A DNA stretch of 64,000 nt, taken from assembly GCF_020035535.1 (NCBI RefSeq), contig NZ_CP083349.1, forward strand, positions 3,180,501-3,244,500. The letters are read 5' to 3'. This document shows, in pieces, positions 27,916 to 37,847 of the stretch; position 1 is the stretch's first letter; each line of letters starts with the position of its first letter. A program made the translations under genes and the position numbers. The notes under the pieces are model-generated. The model was not told the DNA's origin, searched no databases, and saw only the letters and a program-made list of their open reading frames with translations. This stretch comes from Ensifer adhaerens (GTDB lineage Bacteria; Pseudomonadota; Alphaproteobacteria; Rhizobiales; Rhizobiaceae).

Positions 27916-28953
27916 ATGACCGAGCAACTTGCCATGACCGCCCCTGCCAACCACCCTTCCGTCAAATCCGGAAAGGTCGGCGTCCTTTTGGTCAACCTCG
28001 GCACGCCCGACGGTACCGACTACACCTCGATGCGCCGCTACCTGAAGGAGTTCCTGACCGACCGGCGGGTGATCGAATGGTCGCGGCTGTTCTGGTATCC
28101 GATCCTGTTCGGCATCGTGCTCAACACCCGTCCGGGCAAGGTCGGCAAGGCCTATGAAACGATCTGGAACAAGGATCTGAACGAAAGTTATCTGCGTACC
28201 TACACCCGCAACCAGGCGGAGCTGATGGCCAAGACCTTTGCCGATCGTGCTGATGTGATCGTTGACTGGGGCATGCGCTACGGTCAGCCTTCGATCGCTT
28301 CGCGCATGGACGCGCTGCAGAAGGCCGGTTGCGAACGCATTCTCGTCTTCCCGCTCTATCCGCAATATGCCGCAGCCACCACGGCCACCGTGAACGACAA
28401 GGCTTTCGAAGCGCTCCTGAAAATGCGCTGGCAGCCGGCGCTGCGCACCGTCCCGCCCTACCACGACGACCCCGTCTATATCGATGCGCTGGCGACCTCG
28501 ATCGAGCACCACCTGGCGACACTCGACTGGGAACCGGAAGTGGTGCTCACCTCCTTCCACGGCATTCCGAAGAGCTACTTCGACAAGGGCGACCCCTATT
28601 ACTGCCAGTGCCAGAAAACCGCGCGGCTGCTGCGCGAAAAGCTCGGCTGGTCCAAGGAGAAGCTGCAGGTCACCTTCCAGTCGCGCTTTGGGCCTGAGGA
28701 ATGGCTGCAGCCCTATACCGACAAGACCGTCGAGAAGCTTGCCCAGGAGGGCGTCAAGCGCATTGCTGTCCTCAATCCCGGCTTCGTTTCCGACTGTCTG
28801 GAAACGCTGGAAGAGATCGCCGAACAGGCAGCCGAAAGCTTCCACCACAATGGCGGTGAGAAGTTCACCCATATCCCCTGTCTGAACGACAGCGCCGAAG
28901 GCATGGCCGTGCTCGAGCATGTCGTGCGCCGGGAGCTTGCCGGCTGGCTTTGA
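27916..28953 (+). CDS. hemH: Ferrochelatase
   Basis: 345 residues. The family motifs are VLLVNLGTPDG near residue 20, FPLYPQYAAATTATV near residue 140, TSFHGIPKSYFDKGDPYYCQ with the active-site His near residue 215, and NPGFVSDCLETLEEI with the catalytic Glu near residue 290. It inserts Fe2+ into protoporphyrin IX as the last haem step. The length and the lack of a C-terminal Cys cluster fit alphaproteobacterial HemH. It stands alone with its own promoter region after a strong terminator. Confidence 0.96.
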   Translation: MTEQLAMTAPANHPSVKSGKVGVLLVNLGTPDGTDYTSMRRYLKEFLTDRRVIEWSRLFWYPILFGIVLNTRPGKVGKAYETIWNKDLNESYLRTYTRNQAELMAKTFADRADVIVDWGMRYGQPSIASRMDALQKAGCERILVFPLYPQYAAATTATVNDKAFEALLKMRWQPALRTVPPYHDDPVYIDALATSIEHHLATLDWEPEVVLTSFHGIPKSYFDKGDPYYCQCQKTARLLREKLGWSKEKLQVTFQSRFGPEEWLQPYTDKTVEKLAQEGVKRIAVLNPGFVSDCLETLEEIAEQAAESFHHNGGEKFTHIPCLNDSAEGMAVLEHVVRRELAGWL

Positions 28954-29149
28954 GCCTCCCGCCATCCCACTTGAGAACGGCACGCTGATCACCACTTCAG
29001 GATGAAGGAGCTGCGCTCTTGCCCACCGGCGAGTGCGTCTTTCTAACATTTTGAATTTACGCGCAATCCGCGGAAAAGCGATTCCGAATGGAAACGGAAT
29101 AAGCTAGACTGCAGCCACAAGCCGAGATTGCAATTTTAGGGGGTATGTC

Positions 29150-30148
29150 TTGGGCGGAATGGATATCGTCGTCATTGGCTTCGTGGTGCTTATCATCCTG
29201 GTCCTCTTCATGGGGATCAAGACAGTGCCCCAAGGCTACCGCTATACAATTGAACGCTTCGGCCGTTACACGAAAACGCTGGAACCCGGCCTCAACCTGA
29301 TCGTTCCCTTCATCGATCGGATCGGTGCCAAGATGAACGTGATGGAGCAGGTCCTCGACGTTCCGACGCAGGAAGTCATCACCAAGGACAATGCCAGCGT
29401 CTCGGCCGATGCCGTCGCCTTCTACCAGATCCTGAACGCGGCGCAGGCAGCCTACCAAGTCTCTCATCTTGAAAACGCCATCCTCAACCTGACGATGACC
29501 AACATCCGCTCGGTCATGGGTTCGATGGATCTCGACGAGTTGCTCTCCAACCGCGACACGATCAATGACCGGTTGCTGCATGTCGTCGACGAGGCCGCCA
29601 GTCCCTGGGGCATCAAGATCACCCGCGTCGAGATCAAGGACATCGCGCCGCCGAAGGATCTGGTCGACGCCATGGCAAGGCAAATGAAGGCCGAACGCGA
29701 GAAGCGCGCACAGGTGCTTGAAGCCGAGGGCGCGAGAAACGCCCAGATCCTGCGCGCCGAGGGCGCCAAACAGTCAGCGATCCTGCAAGCCGAGGGCCAG
29801 CGTGAAGCCGCATTCCGCGACGCCGAGGCGCGCGAACGTCTGGCGGAAGCCGAGGCAAAAGCGACGAAGATGGTTTCGGACGCCATTGCGTCGGGCGACG
29901 TTCAGGCGATCAACTACTTCGTCGCGCAGAAATACACCGAGGCGCTCGCCTCGATCGGAACCGCCAACAACCAGAAGATCGTGCTGATGCCGATGGAAGC
30001 CTCCGCGCTGATCGGCTCGCTCGGCGGCATCGGTGCCATTGCCAAGGAAGTCTTCGGCGACAGCCAGACAGCGCCCGCGACCCGCCCGCGCCAATCGACG
30101 CCGCGCACCACGCCGGCCTTCCCGGCCGATCCTTCGCAGGGGAAGTAG
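29150..30148 (+). CDS. SPFH/stomatin-domain membrane protein (QmcA type)
   Basis: 332 residues if it starts at TTG 29150, which has AGGGGG at a good distance; the ATG at 29159 is too close to any ribosome site. An N-terminal membrane anchor (residues 4-22) precedes the SPFH domain ([19 protein letters not shown] to ~200) and an Ala/Glu-rich coiled coil ([20 protein letters not shown]). It forms large membrane-bound oligomers that organise microdomains and regulate proteases. The next gene, an NfeD protein three bases downstream, is its usual partner. Confidence 0.92.
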   Translation: MGGMDIVVIGFVVLIILVLFMGIKTVPQGYRYTIERFGRYTKTLEPGLNLIVPFIDRIGAKMNVMEQVLDVPTQEVITKDNASVSADAVAFYQILNAAQAAYQVSHLENAILNLTMTNIRSVMGSMDLDELLSNRDTINDRLLHVVDEAASPWGIKITRVEIKDIAPPKDLVDAMARQMKAEREKRAQVLEAEGARNAQILRAEGAKQSAILQAEGQREAAFRDAEARERLAEAEAKATKMVSDAIASGDVQAINYFVAQKYTEALASIGTANNQKIVLMPMEASALIGSLGGIGAIAKEVFGDSQTAPATRPRQSTPRTTPAFPADPSQGK

Positions 30149-30151
30149 GCG

Positions 30152-30610
30152 ATGATCGAACGCGCCATTCAAGAACTCGGGCCCTGGAGCTGGTGGGTTC
30201 TGGGCTTCGTGCTTCTGGCAGCCGAGCTCGTCGCGCCTGGCGTGTTCCTGATCTGGATCGGCGTCGCCGCGCTCGTTGTCGGAATTCTCTCGCTTCTGCT
30301 CTGGGAGATCGGCTTCTGGACGTGGCAAGTCCAGTTCGTCCTCTTCGCCCTCTTCGCCGTGGTTGCGGTCGTTCTTGGCCGCCGCCTTGTTCTCTCCTCG
30401 TCCGAAGCTTCCGACGAGCCGTTGCTGAACCGGAGAGCGGAAAGCCTCGTCGGCCGCACCGCCGTGCTTGATAAGCCTATCGCCGAGGGGCGCGGCCGCA
30501 TCCGGCTCGACGATACGTTCTGGATCATCGAGGGGCCGGACTTGCCGGCAGGCACCCGGGTGCGTGTCGTTTCCACGCACGGCCGAAACCTGACCGTCGA
30601 AAGCGCCTGA
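30152..30610 (+). CDS. NfeD family membrane protein
   Basis: 152 residues. Two or three membrane segments lie in residues 10-75 (WWVLGFVLLAAELVAPGVFL, then IGVAALVVGILSLLL), followed by an OB-fold domain typical of NfeD (LVGRTAVLDKPIAEGRGRIR to VRVVSTHGRNLTVE). NfeD proteins pair with SPFH proteins, and the two genes are three bases apart, so they should form one membrane complex. Confidence 0.92.
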   Translation: MIERAIQELGPWSWWVLGFVLLAAELVAPGVFLIWIGVAALVVGILSLLLWEIGFWTWQVQFVLFALFAVVAVVLGRRLVLSSSEASDEPLLNRRAESLVGRTAVLDKPIAEGRGRIRLDDTFWIIEGPDLPAGTRVRVVSTHGRNLTVESA

Positions 30611-30704
30611 ACGACAAGCGGCTGAACCCACGACGTTTTTTCCACTTGGAAACGATTGCTTAACCACGTCGCTTTACGATTGCGAAAGGATTGCAATCAG
30701 GCTC

Positions 30705-32165
30705 GTGGACAAACGGCATATGGTGCCAGGCTCATCTCGCTCGACCAAAGGAGACGCGCGGCGTTCGGCTTCGCTGGCGTTGCTGTTGGCCGGCACGGCG
30801 CTGTTTGCGCCGGCGTCACTGAGCGCCCAGACCGCCACGCCCGCCGCCACAACGAATGCCGTTGGCACCAGTACGGCAGCCGTTCCCGCAGCGACGCCGG
30901 CGATCACAGATCCGCAGACCACCGGTGCCGTCAGTGCAGACGACCTGACACCGGCTTCGAACGAGGATTTCGTTCGCCAGAACCAGCGCGAACCGACGAT
31001 CGACGGCCTGCGGCTGCGGACCTATAACCCCGAGTACGATCGTTCGCCGGGCATCCGCATCGGCACGTTCACGCTGCGCCCGGGCGTCAGCGAGAGCATC
31101 AACCACGAATGGCGCAAGGACGGCGACACGAAGACGAACCGCGGCTACCTCGAAACCGGATTCCGCGGCACCTTGACCTCGGACTGGTCGCGGCACCAGT
31201 TAACCGTCACTGGCGAAGGCATCCTGCAGAACAATATCTCCGGCGAAGGCGAGGAAGAACCGCGCGCCGACGTCGACGCGGAACTGCGGCTCGATCTCTG
31301 GGATGAAACGATCGCGCGGCTTCGGGCCGGATACAGCTTCTACCGCGAAGACGCCGACGACCCGAACGCGATCTCGAACGCCAAGACCCAGTCCGCGGTC
31401 AACAACTACCGCCTTGGCGCCGCCATCGAGCGCGACTTCGGCCTGATCCGCGGTTCGGTCGGTATCGATTTCGACCGGCAAACCTATGGCGATGTCGAAC
31501 TGGAGAACGGCACGAACCTCTCGGTCAAGTATCGCAATCGCAATACGGGCATCCTCACCGGCCGGGTCGGCTACGAGCTGTCGCCGGCACTGATCCCGTT
31601 CCTCGAAGCCTCCGTCGGCAAATCGCTCTACGATCTGCGCGAAGACCCGCTCGGTTTCGAGCGCTCCTATCAGACCTATGCCGCCCGCGGCGGTGTCGAG
31701 GTCGATCTCGGCGAGAAGCTCTACGGCGAACTGGGCCTCGGCTACGAAACCTACAATTTCGAGGACGACCGGCTTGGCGAGCTCAGCGGCCTCTCGGTCG
31801 ATGGGCGCATCAACTGGTCGCCGCAACGCGGCACCGACGTCCTCTTCGCCGTTTCGACCGACCTCAACCCGTCGACGACACCGGGCGATGCGGGTTCGAT
31901 CGACTACAACCTCACCAACATCATCACCCACCAGATGCGCTCGGATCTGGTGGCACGGCTGACGAACAGCCTGACGCTGCGCAACTATCCCTCCGACGCC
32001 AGCTCGTCGGACGAAACCACCTGGCGCACCGGCGCCGGCCTGACCTACGATATCAACCGCTATCTCGCCTTGACGGGCGACGTCAGCTACGAGCGTACGA
32101 CCCGTGATCAAGGCGATACGACGGACATTACCCGTGTCGGCGTTGGGCTCACGCTGCGGCGCTAA
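30705..32165 (+). CDS. Outer-membrane beta-barrel protein
   Basis: 486 residues if it starts at GTG 30705; ATG 30720 is an alternative. A signal peptide ends near residue 42 (LSAQ). The rest, from about residue 110, is a run of amphipathic strands with alternating aromatic and charged residues (FTLRPGVSESINHEW, HQLTVTGEGILQNNISG, RLRAGYSFYRED), ending in a strand GVGLTLRR. This fits the large rhizobial outer-membrane barrel family of unknown function. It lies alone between the NfeD gene and galU. Confidence 0.82.
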   Translation: MDKRHMVPGSSRSTKGDARRSASLALLLAGTALFAPASLSAQTATPAATTNAVGTSTAAVPAATPAITDPQTTGAVSADDLTPASNEDFVRQNQREPTIDGLRLRTYNPEYDRSPGIRIGTFTLRPGVSESINHEWRKDGDTKTNRGYLETGFRGTLTSDWSRHQLTVTGEGILQNNISGEGEEEPRADVDAELRLDLWDETIARLRAGYSFYREDADDPNAISNAKTQSAVNNYRLGAAIERDFGLIRGSVGIDFDRQTYGDVELENGTNLSVKYRNRNTGILTGRVGYELSPALIPFLEASVGKSLYDLREDPLGFERSYQTYAARGGVEVDLGEKLYGELGLGYETYNFEDDRLGELSGLSVDGRINWSPQRGTDVLFAVSTDLNPSTTPGDAGSIDYNLTNIITHQMRSDLVARLTNSLTLRNYPSDASSSDETTWRTGAGLTYDINRYLALTGDVSYERTTRDQGDTTDITRVGVGLTLRR

Positions 32166-32242
32166 AGCTATTCCAGGAAAAATGTGAAACGGTTGTCCGT
32201 CCTGAAGTGCGTCGTTTCAAAGCGCCTGCCATCTTCAACGGA

Positions 32243-32275
32243 AAAGGCCGCGCCCGAAGGACGCGGCCTTTGACA
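32243..32275. terminator. Bidirectional terminator between the beta-barrel gene and galU
   Basis: AAAGGCCGCG at 32243-32252 pairs with CGCGGCCTTT at 32262-32271. It sits between convergent genes. Confidence 0.75.
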
Positions 32276-32293
32276 TTTTCGGGACCTGACCGA

Positions 32294-33181
32294 TTACTTC
32301 AGGCTGCCCAGCAGGGTCTTCAACGGACCCTCGACGCTCGGGCGGATATCGCCGCGCTCCAGTGCAAAGGCGACGTTCGCCAGGATGAAGCCGTCCTTGG
32401 CGCCACAGTCATAGGTGTCGCCACGGAAATGATAGGCGGCGAACTGCTGGCTGTCGGAGAGCTTGAGCATGCCGTCGGTCAGCTGGATTTCGTTGCCGGC
32501 GCCGCGTTCCTGCTTTTCGAGGATCGGGAAGATCTCCGGCTGCAGGATGTAACGGCCGTTGATGAAGAAATTGGACGGTGCCGTGCCCGGTGCCGGCTTC
32601 TCGACCATCTTGGTGATCTTGAAACCATCGCCCACCTTGTCGCCGACGCCGACGATACCGTATTTGTGGGCCTGGTCCGGTGCACATTCCTCAACCGCGA
32701 TGACGTTGCCGCCGCTCTGCTCATAGAGCTCGACCATGCCCTTGAGGCAGCCCTTCTCGCCCTTCATGATCATGTCCGGCAAAAGCAGCGCAAACGGCTC
32801 GTTGCCGACGAGATCACGGGCGCACCAGACCGCATGGCCAAGGCCGAGCGGCGCCTGCTGGCGGGTGAAGCTGGTGGTGCCGGCCTTCGGCAGAATGCCG
32901 TCGAGCAACGCGATCTCGGCCTTCTTGTTGCGTTCGCGCAGCGTCTGATCGAGTTCGACCTGAATGTCGAAATAATCCTCGATCACCGCCTTGCTGCGGC
33001 CAGTGACGAAGATCAGATGCTCGATGCCGGCTTCCAGCGCCTCATCGACCACATATTGAATGACCGGCTTGTCCACCACCGTCAGCATTTCCTTCGGCAC
33101 GGCCTTGGTGGCCGGCAGGAAACGTGTGCCCAGCCCTGCGACCGGGAATACGGCTTTGCGGACTTTACGCTTGTCGGTCAT
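32294..33181 (-). CDS. galU: UTP-glucose-1-phosphate uridylyltransferase
   Basis: 295 residues. The nucleotide-binding motif [20 protein letters not shown] is at residues 10-29, followed by [28 protein letters not shown] and [13 protein letters not shown]. The enzyme makes UDP-glucose, the donor for exopolysaccharides, cyclic glucans and lipopolysaccharide. In Sinorhizobium the exo-cluster homologue is exoN; this copy has no exo neighbours, so I give the general name. The ribosome site is GGAGG. Confidence 0.95.
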   Translation of the reverse strand: MTDKRKVRKAVFPVAGLGTRFLPATKAVPKEMLTVVDKPVIQYVVDEALEAGIEHLIFVTGRSKAVIEDYFDIQVELDQTLRERNKKAEIALLDGILPKAGTTSFTRQQAPLGLGHAVWCARDLVGNEPFALLLPDMIMKGEKGCLKGMVELYEQSGGNVIAVEECAPDQAHKYGIVGVGDKVGDGFKITKMVEKPAPGTAPSNFFINGRYILQPEIFPILEKQERGAGNEIQLTDGMLKLSDSQQFAAYHFRGDTYDCGAKDGFILANVAFALERGDIRPSVEGPLKTLLGSLK

Positions 33182-33577
33182 CGATACCTCCTTGATAGGA
33201 CTTCACTCATAACTCTTGCCGGATGGCTCCGGACAGCAATCCGCCTGAACCATACAGCGCTCCGTAATGGAGCCGCAATCTCTATGCCGTTAGCTGAACA
33301 GAGCCTGAACCGACGGAACAATGCTTATGCGAACTCCACGACCATGGCTTGACATTTTCTGCAGCGGAAGACGCCACCACAATTTCATGGTAAAGGGTTT
33401 GTTGACCACGTTTCTGTAGATTCATTGCAATCCGGCAATGCAACAATCGCGGCCGGATCCGAAACAGGAGCCGCCGACGACTGCCCCCACCGTCCAGGCT
33501 GGCCCCAGACTGCCACCTTGCGGAGCGATTCGGGCCATGACGGCCGAAGCCCCGCAGAGAAACGGAACCGACAGCTG
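33182..33577. promoter_or_regulatory. Divergent promoter region of galU and the transglycosylase gene
   Basis: 396 bases with no supported gene. A frame open across it belongs to the transglycosylase gene but has no ribosome site and no signal peptide. It contains the 6-bp inverted repeat CATTGC/GCAATG near 33423-33440. Promoters for both genes must lie here; I cannot fix their boxes with confidence. Confidence 0.4.
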
Positions 33578-34798
33578 ATGATCAGAAACCGCAGGACGTT
33601 TTTCCGTCATATCGCAGCCGCCCTCGTCCTATCCGCCGCAACTCTCGGCACCGCCCCGGCGCGCGCCGATGCCGGATTCCAGAACTGGATCAACGAATTC
33701 TACGCGACGGCCGCCAAGGCCGGCATCACCAAGGCAACCTATCGCCAGGCCTTCGCCGGCGTGAAGTCGCCCGACGAGACGGTGATCGAAAAGGCGAACT
33801 ACCAGCCGGAGTTCAAGCACAAGATCTGGGAATACATCGATTCCCGCGTGAACCCCTACACCAAGCGCGTCGGCCAAGAGATGGCGACCAAGCATGCCCG
33901 CACGCTGAGCGCGCTGGAAAAGCATTTCGGCGTCGACAAGACCATCCTTCTGGCGATCTGGTCGATGGAATCCAACTACGGCGCCGTGCTCGAGAAGGAT
34001 GACCGCCTGCACTATGTGCCGCGCGCGCTCGCAACGCTTGCCTATGCCGACCCGAAGCGCTCGAACTACGCCAAGAAGCAGTTGATCGCGGCGCTGAAGA
34101 TTCTTCAGAGCGGCGACATCACCCCCCGTGAGCTGACCGGCTCCTGGGCCGGCGCCATGGGCCACACCCAATTCATTCCGACGAGCTACCTGCTCTATGC
34201 GGTCGACGCCGATGGCAACGGCCACCGCGACATCTGGAATTCAGTGCCCGATGCACTGGCAACGGCCGCCAACCTCCTGAAGAAGAACGGCTGGCAACCG
34301 GGCGAAACCTGGGGCTACGAGGTCGCGCCGCCGGCAAATGCCGCCAAATATTCCGGCCAGACGAAGACACTCGCCGAATGGGCATCGCTCGGCTTTGCCC
34401 GACCGAACGGCAAGGGCTTCCGCAATGGCAGCATGCGCGCTGAACTCAAGCTGCCAAGCGGTGGCGAAGGCCCCGGCTTCCTGATGACCAAGAACTTCTT
34501 CGTCATCAAGCGCTACAACGCCTCCGACAGCTACGCGCTCGGCGTCGGCCTTCTTGCCGACCAGATCGCCGGTTATCAGGGCATGCAACAGCGCTGGCCG
34601 CGTCCGGACGGATCGCTCGACATCAGCGAAAAGTTCGAGCTGCAGAACCGCCTGAAGGAGCTCGGCTACTATAGCGGCGAAGTCGACGGCAATTTTGGCT
34701 CCGGTTCGAAAGCCGCGATCCAGGCGTTCCAGTCGAAGAATGGCCTGGCTCCGGATGGGCAGCCGACCCAGATGCTGCTGCGCGCATTGCGCAACTAG
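33578..34798 (+). CDS. Lytic murein transglycosylase (MltB type) with peptidoglycan-binding domain
   Basis: 406 residues from MIRNRRTFFR, chosen because it starts a signal peptide cut after ARA. The transglycosylase domain (~30-330) has LAIWSMESNYGAVLEK with the catalytic Glu, GSWAGAMGHTQFIPTSYLLY and DIWNSVPDALATAANLLKKN. A PG_binding_1 domain closes the protein (LQNRLKELGYYSGEVDGNFG, then IQAFQSKNGL). It cleaves glycan strands of the cell wall in the periplasm, making anhydromuramyl ends. The protein has no lipobox, unlike E. coli MltB. Confidence 0.93.
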   Translation: MIRNRRTFFRHIAAALVLSAATLGTAPARADAGFQNWINEFYATAAKAGITKATYRQAFAGVKSPDETVIEKANYQPEFKHKIWEYIDSRVNPYTKRVGQEMATKHARTLSALEKHFGVDKTILLAIWSMESNYGAVLEKDDRLHYVPRALATLAYADPKRSNYAKKQLIAALKILQSGDITPRELTGSWAGAMGHTQFIPTSYLLYAVDADGNGHRDIWNSVPDALATAANLLKKNGWQPGETWGYEVAPPANAAKYSGQTKTLAEWASLGFARPNGKGFRNGSMRAELKLPSGGEGPGFLMTKNFFVIKRYNASDSYALGVGLLADQIAGYQGMQQRWPRPDGSLDISEKFELQNRLKELGYYSGEVDGNFGSGSKAAIQAFQSKNGLAPDGQPTQMLLRALRN

Positions 34799-34933
34799 CG
34801 GACTCGAAACGGTTTCACGATCGCCGTATCCGTGAGATAAAATACGCAAGAGCGCGCTGCACCCGTGCGGCGCGCTTACACGTGACAGCGGCTCGTTGCC
34901 GCCGCAACACGCCATGAACGGGTAAAGAACCAG

Positions 34934-36187
34934 ATGATGAGCAAGCGCCGCGGGCACCAGAGCCGATCGCCGTTCGGGATTGCGACCATCTGCATCGCCG
35001 CGATGGCGATGGTTGTCGTCAGCCTATTTGCGAGCCTTGCCGAAGCACAAGAACCGGTGCAGCGGCGCAACCTGTTCCAGATGCTATTCGGCGGCCTGTC
35101 GCGCGAACGACCTGTTTATGACGATCGTGACTATTTTCCCGAGCAGCCGCGACCCAAACGCCAGCGGCAACAACAGCAGCAGCGCCAGAAGGGCCTAGGG
35201 CAACAGAAGCAGAAACCGAAGGCCACCGATACGCCAGCCGTCGTACCGCAGGTCGTCGAGAAGGCACCGGACGCCAAGAAGGTTCTGGTCGTCGGCGACT
35301 TCATGGCCGGCAGCCTTGGCGACGGCCTGAAGACGGCCTTCGAGATGACGCCCGGCATCGCCATCGAGACACGGGCAAACGGTTCGTCCGGCCTGGTGCG
35401 CGAGGACTATTTCGATTGGCCGGGCACCCTTCCCGGCTATGTCGGCGAAGTGAAGCCGTCGGTCATTATCGTCAGCCTCGGCGCCAACGATCGGCAGCAG
35501 ATGCAGATCGGCGACGTCAAGGAGAAGTTCCGGACCGATCTGTGGACCGAAGAGTACCGCAAGCGCGTCAATGCGCTGGCTGCCTTGGCCCGCAAGGAAA
35601 AACTTCCGGTTCTCTGGGTCGGCATGCCGCCATTCCAGTCGGCGGCGATGACGGCCGACATGGTGACCTTCAACGGCATGTATCGCGAAGAGATCGAGAA
35701 GGTCGGCGGGCAGTTCGTCGACATCTGGGACGGCTTCGTCGATGAGGGCGGCAAGTTCGTTCTGACTGGTTCCGACATCAACGGCCAGCAGGTTCGCCTG
35801 CGCGGTGCCGATGGCGTCAACCTCACCAAAGCCGGTAAACGCAAACTCGCCTTCTATGTCGAGAAGGACATTCGCCGCTTGCTTGGAGATGCCGCCGCGA
35901 CGGACAAGAACGTGCCGGGGGCCAACGAGTTGAAGGACCTGGTGGTGACGGCGCCGCTCGGCAACGAGGATATCGTCAAGACCCAGCCGATCGGCTTGAC
36001 CGATCCGGCACTGGATGGCGCCACCTCCCTCCTTGGCAATGCCGCGCCGGACAAAGGCAATGGCAAGAGCCCGCGTGATCTGCTGGTGGACAAAGGCGAT
36101 ATCGCCACGGCGCCCGCCGGCCGCGTCGATGACTTCCGCCTGTCGAAGCCGAGCACGGTGATCAGCAATCCGGTGATCCGCAACTAG
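34934..36187 (+). CDS. Exported DUF459/SGNH-fold protein lacking the usual catalytic Ser and His
   Basis: 417 residues. An N-terminal hydrophobic segment (16-38) is followed by a Gln/Arg-rich linker (~70-100). The SGNH-like domain spans ~115-315. Block I reads VVGDFMAGSL where GDSL enzymes have the nucleophilic Ser, so Phe replaces it at residue 123. Block III GAND (183-186) is present. Block V reads DGVNLTKAG where the catalytic His is expected, so Asn replaces it at 296. The C-terminal 100 residues are disordered-looking. It may be a non-catalytic relative or may use other residues. It follows the transglycosylase gene, which suggests an envelope role. Confidence 0.78.
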   Translation: MMSKRRGHQSRSPFGIATICIAAMAMVVVSLFASLAEAQEPVQRRNLFQMLFGGLSRERPVYDDRDYFPEQPRPKRQRQQQQQRQKGLGQQKQKPKATDTPAVVPQVVEKAPDAKKVLVVGDFMAGSLGDGLKTAFEMTPGIAIETRANGSSGLVREDYFDWPGTLPGYVGEVKPSVIIVSLGANDRQQMQIGDVKEKFRTDLWTEEYRKRVNALAALARKEKLPVLWVGMPPFQSAAMTADMVTFNGMYREEIEKVGGQFVDIWDGFVDEGGKFVLTGSDINGQQVRLRGADGVNLTKAGKRKLAFYVEKDIRRLLGDAAATDKNVPGANELKDLVVTAPLGNEDIVKTQPIGLTDPALDGATSLLGNAAPDKGNGKSPRDLLVDKGDIATAPAGRVDDFRLSKPSTVISNPVIRN

Positions 36188-36228
36188 AAGCGGCCGCCGT
36201 TGGAAACAGCTGCTCCCGCAAGAGCCGA

Positions 36229-36263
36229 CAAAAAAGCCCCGTCACGAGGACGGGGCTTTTTTC
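36229..36263. terminator. Bidirectional terminator between the SGNH-fold gene and gltD
   Basis: AAAAAAGCCCCGTC at 36230-36243 pairs with GACGGGGCTTTTTT at 36249-36262. It has T-runs both ways. Confidence 0.9.
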
Positions 36264-36281
36264 ATGCTTGGGAGTAATGCG

Positions 36282-37739
36282 TTAACGCGGCAGGGTGGTC
36301 GAGCCCATCAGCGCCTCATCGATCGCGCGGGCGGCCTGGCGGCCCTCGCGGATCGCCCAGACGACCAGCGACTGGCCGCGGCGGACGTCGCCGGCAGTCC
36401 AGAGCTTCTCGACCGAGGTCTTATAGTCGCGCTCGTTGGCGACGACGTTGGTCGAGCCGCGGCGGTCGGTGTTGAGCGTCAGCTTGTCGCCGAGGTCCTT
36501 CAACACGCTGGTGGTGAAGGGGCCACGGAAACCGATGGCGATGAAGGCGAGGTCTGCCTTGATGATGAACTCGGTGCCGGCGACCGGCTTGCGGCGGTCG
36601 TCCACCTGGCAGCACTTTACGCCGGTGAGGTTGCCGTCCTCGTCGCCGATGAATTCGAGCGTCGCCACCTGGAACTCGCGGATGGCGCCTTCGGCCTGGC
36701 TGGAGGAGGTACGCATCTTCGTCGCCCAGAATGGCCAGACGGCGAGCTTGTCTTCCTTTTCCGGCGGCTGCGGGCGGATGTCGAGCTGGGTGACCTTGAC
36801 CGCGCCCTGGCGGAAGGCCGTGCCAACGCAGTCCGACGCGGTGTCACCGCCGCCGACGACGACGATGTGCTTGCCGCCGGCAAGGATCGGCTGCGACGGC
36901 CAGCCAACGCTGTCGATGTTTTCGCGACCGACGCGGCGGTTCTGCTGCACGAGATAGGGCATCGCGTCATGCACGCCTGCGAATTCGACGCCGGGAATGC
37001 CGGCGTCGCGCGGCGTTTCGGAGCCACCGCAATAGAGCACGGCGTCGTACTCGTCGAGCAGGCGCTGCATCGGCACGTCCACGCCGACATTGATGCCGCA
37101 GTGGAACGTGACCCCTTCGCCCTTCATCTGTTCGACGCGGCGATCGATGAAATTCTTTTCCATCTTGAAGTCCGGGATGCCGTAGCGCAGCAGCCCGCCG
37201 GGCTTCGTCTCGCGCTCATAGACGTGGACCTCGTGGCCGGCGCGGGCAAGCTGCTGGCCTGCCGCCATACCGGCCGGGCCGGAACCGATCACCGCGACCT
37301 TCTTGCCGGTCTTGGTAACGGCCGGCTGCGGCACGATGTAGCCCATCTCATAGGCCTTGTCGGCAAGCGCCTGCTCGACCGTCTTGATCGCCACCGGCGT
37401 ATCTTCGAGATTCAGCGTGCAGGCTTCCTCGCACGGCGCCGGGCAGACGCGACCGGTGAATTCCGGGAAGTTGTTGGTCGAATGCAGGTTGCGGATCGCC
37501 TCTTCCCAGTTGCCGTTGTAGACGAGATCGTTCCAGTCGGGAATCTGGTTGTGCACCGGGCAGCCGGTCGGCCCGTGGCAATAGGGGATGCCACAGTCCA
37601 TGCAGCGAGCAGCCTGCTTCTGCACTTCCGGTTCCGACATCGGAATGGTGAATTCGCGGAAATGGCGGATGCGGTCAGATGCCGGCTGGTACTTTGCCAC
37701 TTGCCGGTCGATCTCGAGAAATCCAGTTACCTTACCCAT
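36282..37739 (-). CDS. gltD: Glutamate synthase, small subunit
   Basis: 485 residues from [10 protein letters not shown] with AGGATAG upstream. The N-terminal Fe-S region has [20 protein letters not shown] and [14 protein letters not shown]. Two dinucleotide-binding motifs follow: [16 protein letters not shown] for FAD and [15 protein letters not shown] for NADPH. It passes electrons from NADPH to the large subunit. It lies 108 bases after gltB on the same strand, the usual gltB-gltD order. Confidence 0.97.
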   Translation of the reverse strand: MGKVTGFLEIDRQVAKYQPASDRIRHFREFTIPMSEPEVQKQAARCMDCGIPYCHGPTGCPVHNQIPDWNDLVYNGNWEEAIRNLHSTNNFPEFTGRVCPAPCEEACTLNLEDTPVAIKTVEQALADKAYEMGYIVPQPAVTKTGKKVAVIGSGPAGMAAGQQLARAGHEVHVYERETKPGGLLRYGIPDFKMEKNFIDRRVEQMKGEGVTFHCGINVGVDVPMQRLLDEYDAVLYCGGSETPRDAGIPGVEFAGVHDAMPYLVQQNRRVGRENIDSVGWPSQPILAGGKHIVVVGGGDTASDCVGTAFRQGAVKVTQLDIRPQPPEKEDKLAVWPFWATKMRTSSSQAEGAIREFQVATLEFIGDEDGNLTGVKCCQVDDRRKPVAGTEFIIKADLAFIAIGFRGPFTTSVLKDLGDKLTLNTDRRGSTNVVANERDYKTSVEKLWTAGDVRRGQSLVVWAIREGRQAARAIDEALMGSTTLPR

Positions 37740-37847
37740 CGTACTATCCTGAAAGCTTTGCGTCTGAACAGGCGCTTTTCCCAAGCGCGCGTGAAGGGCC
37801 CCCGAACCAGTCTGTGATGAACCGGGAGCCTTGGTCACCGGGGCCTC

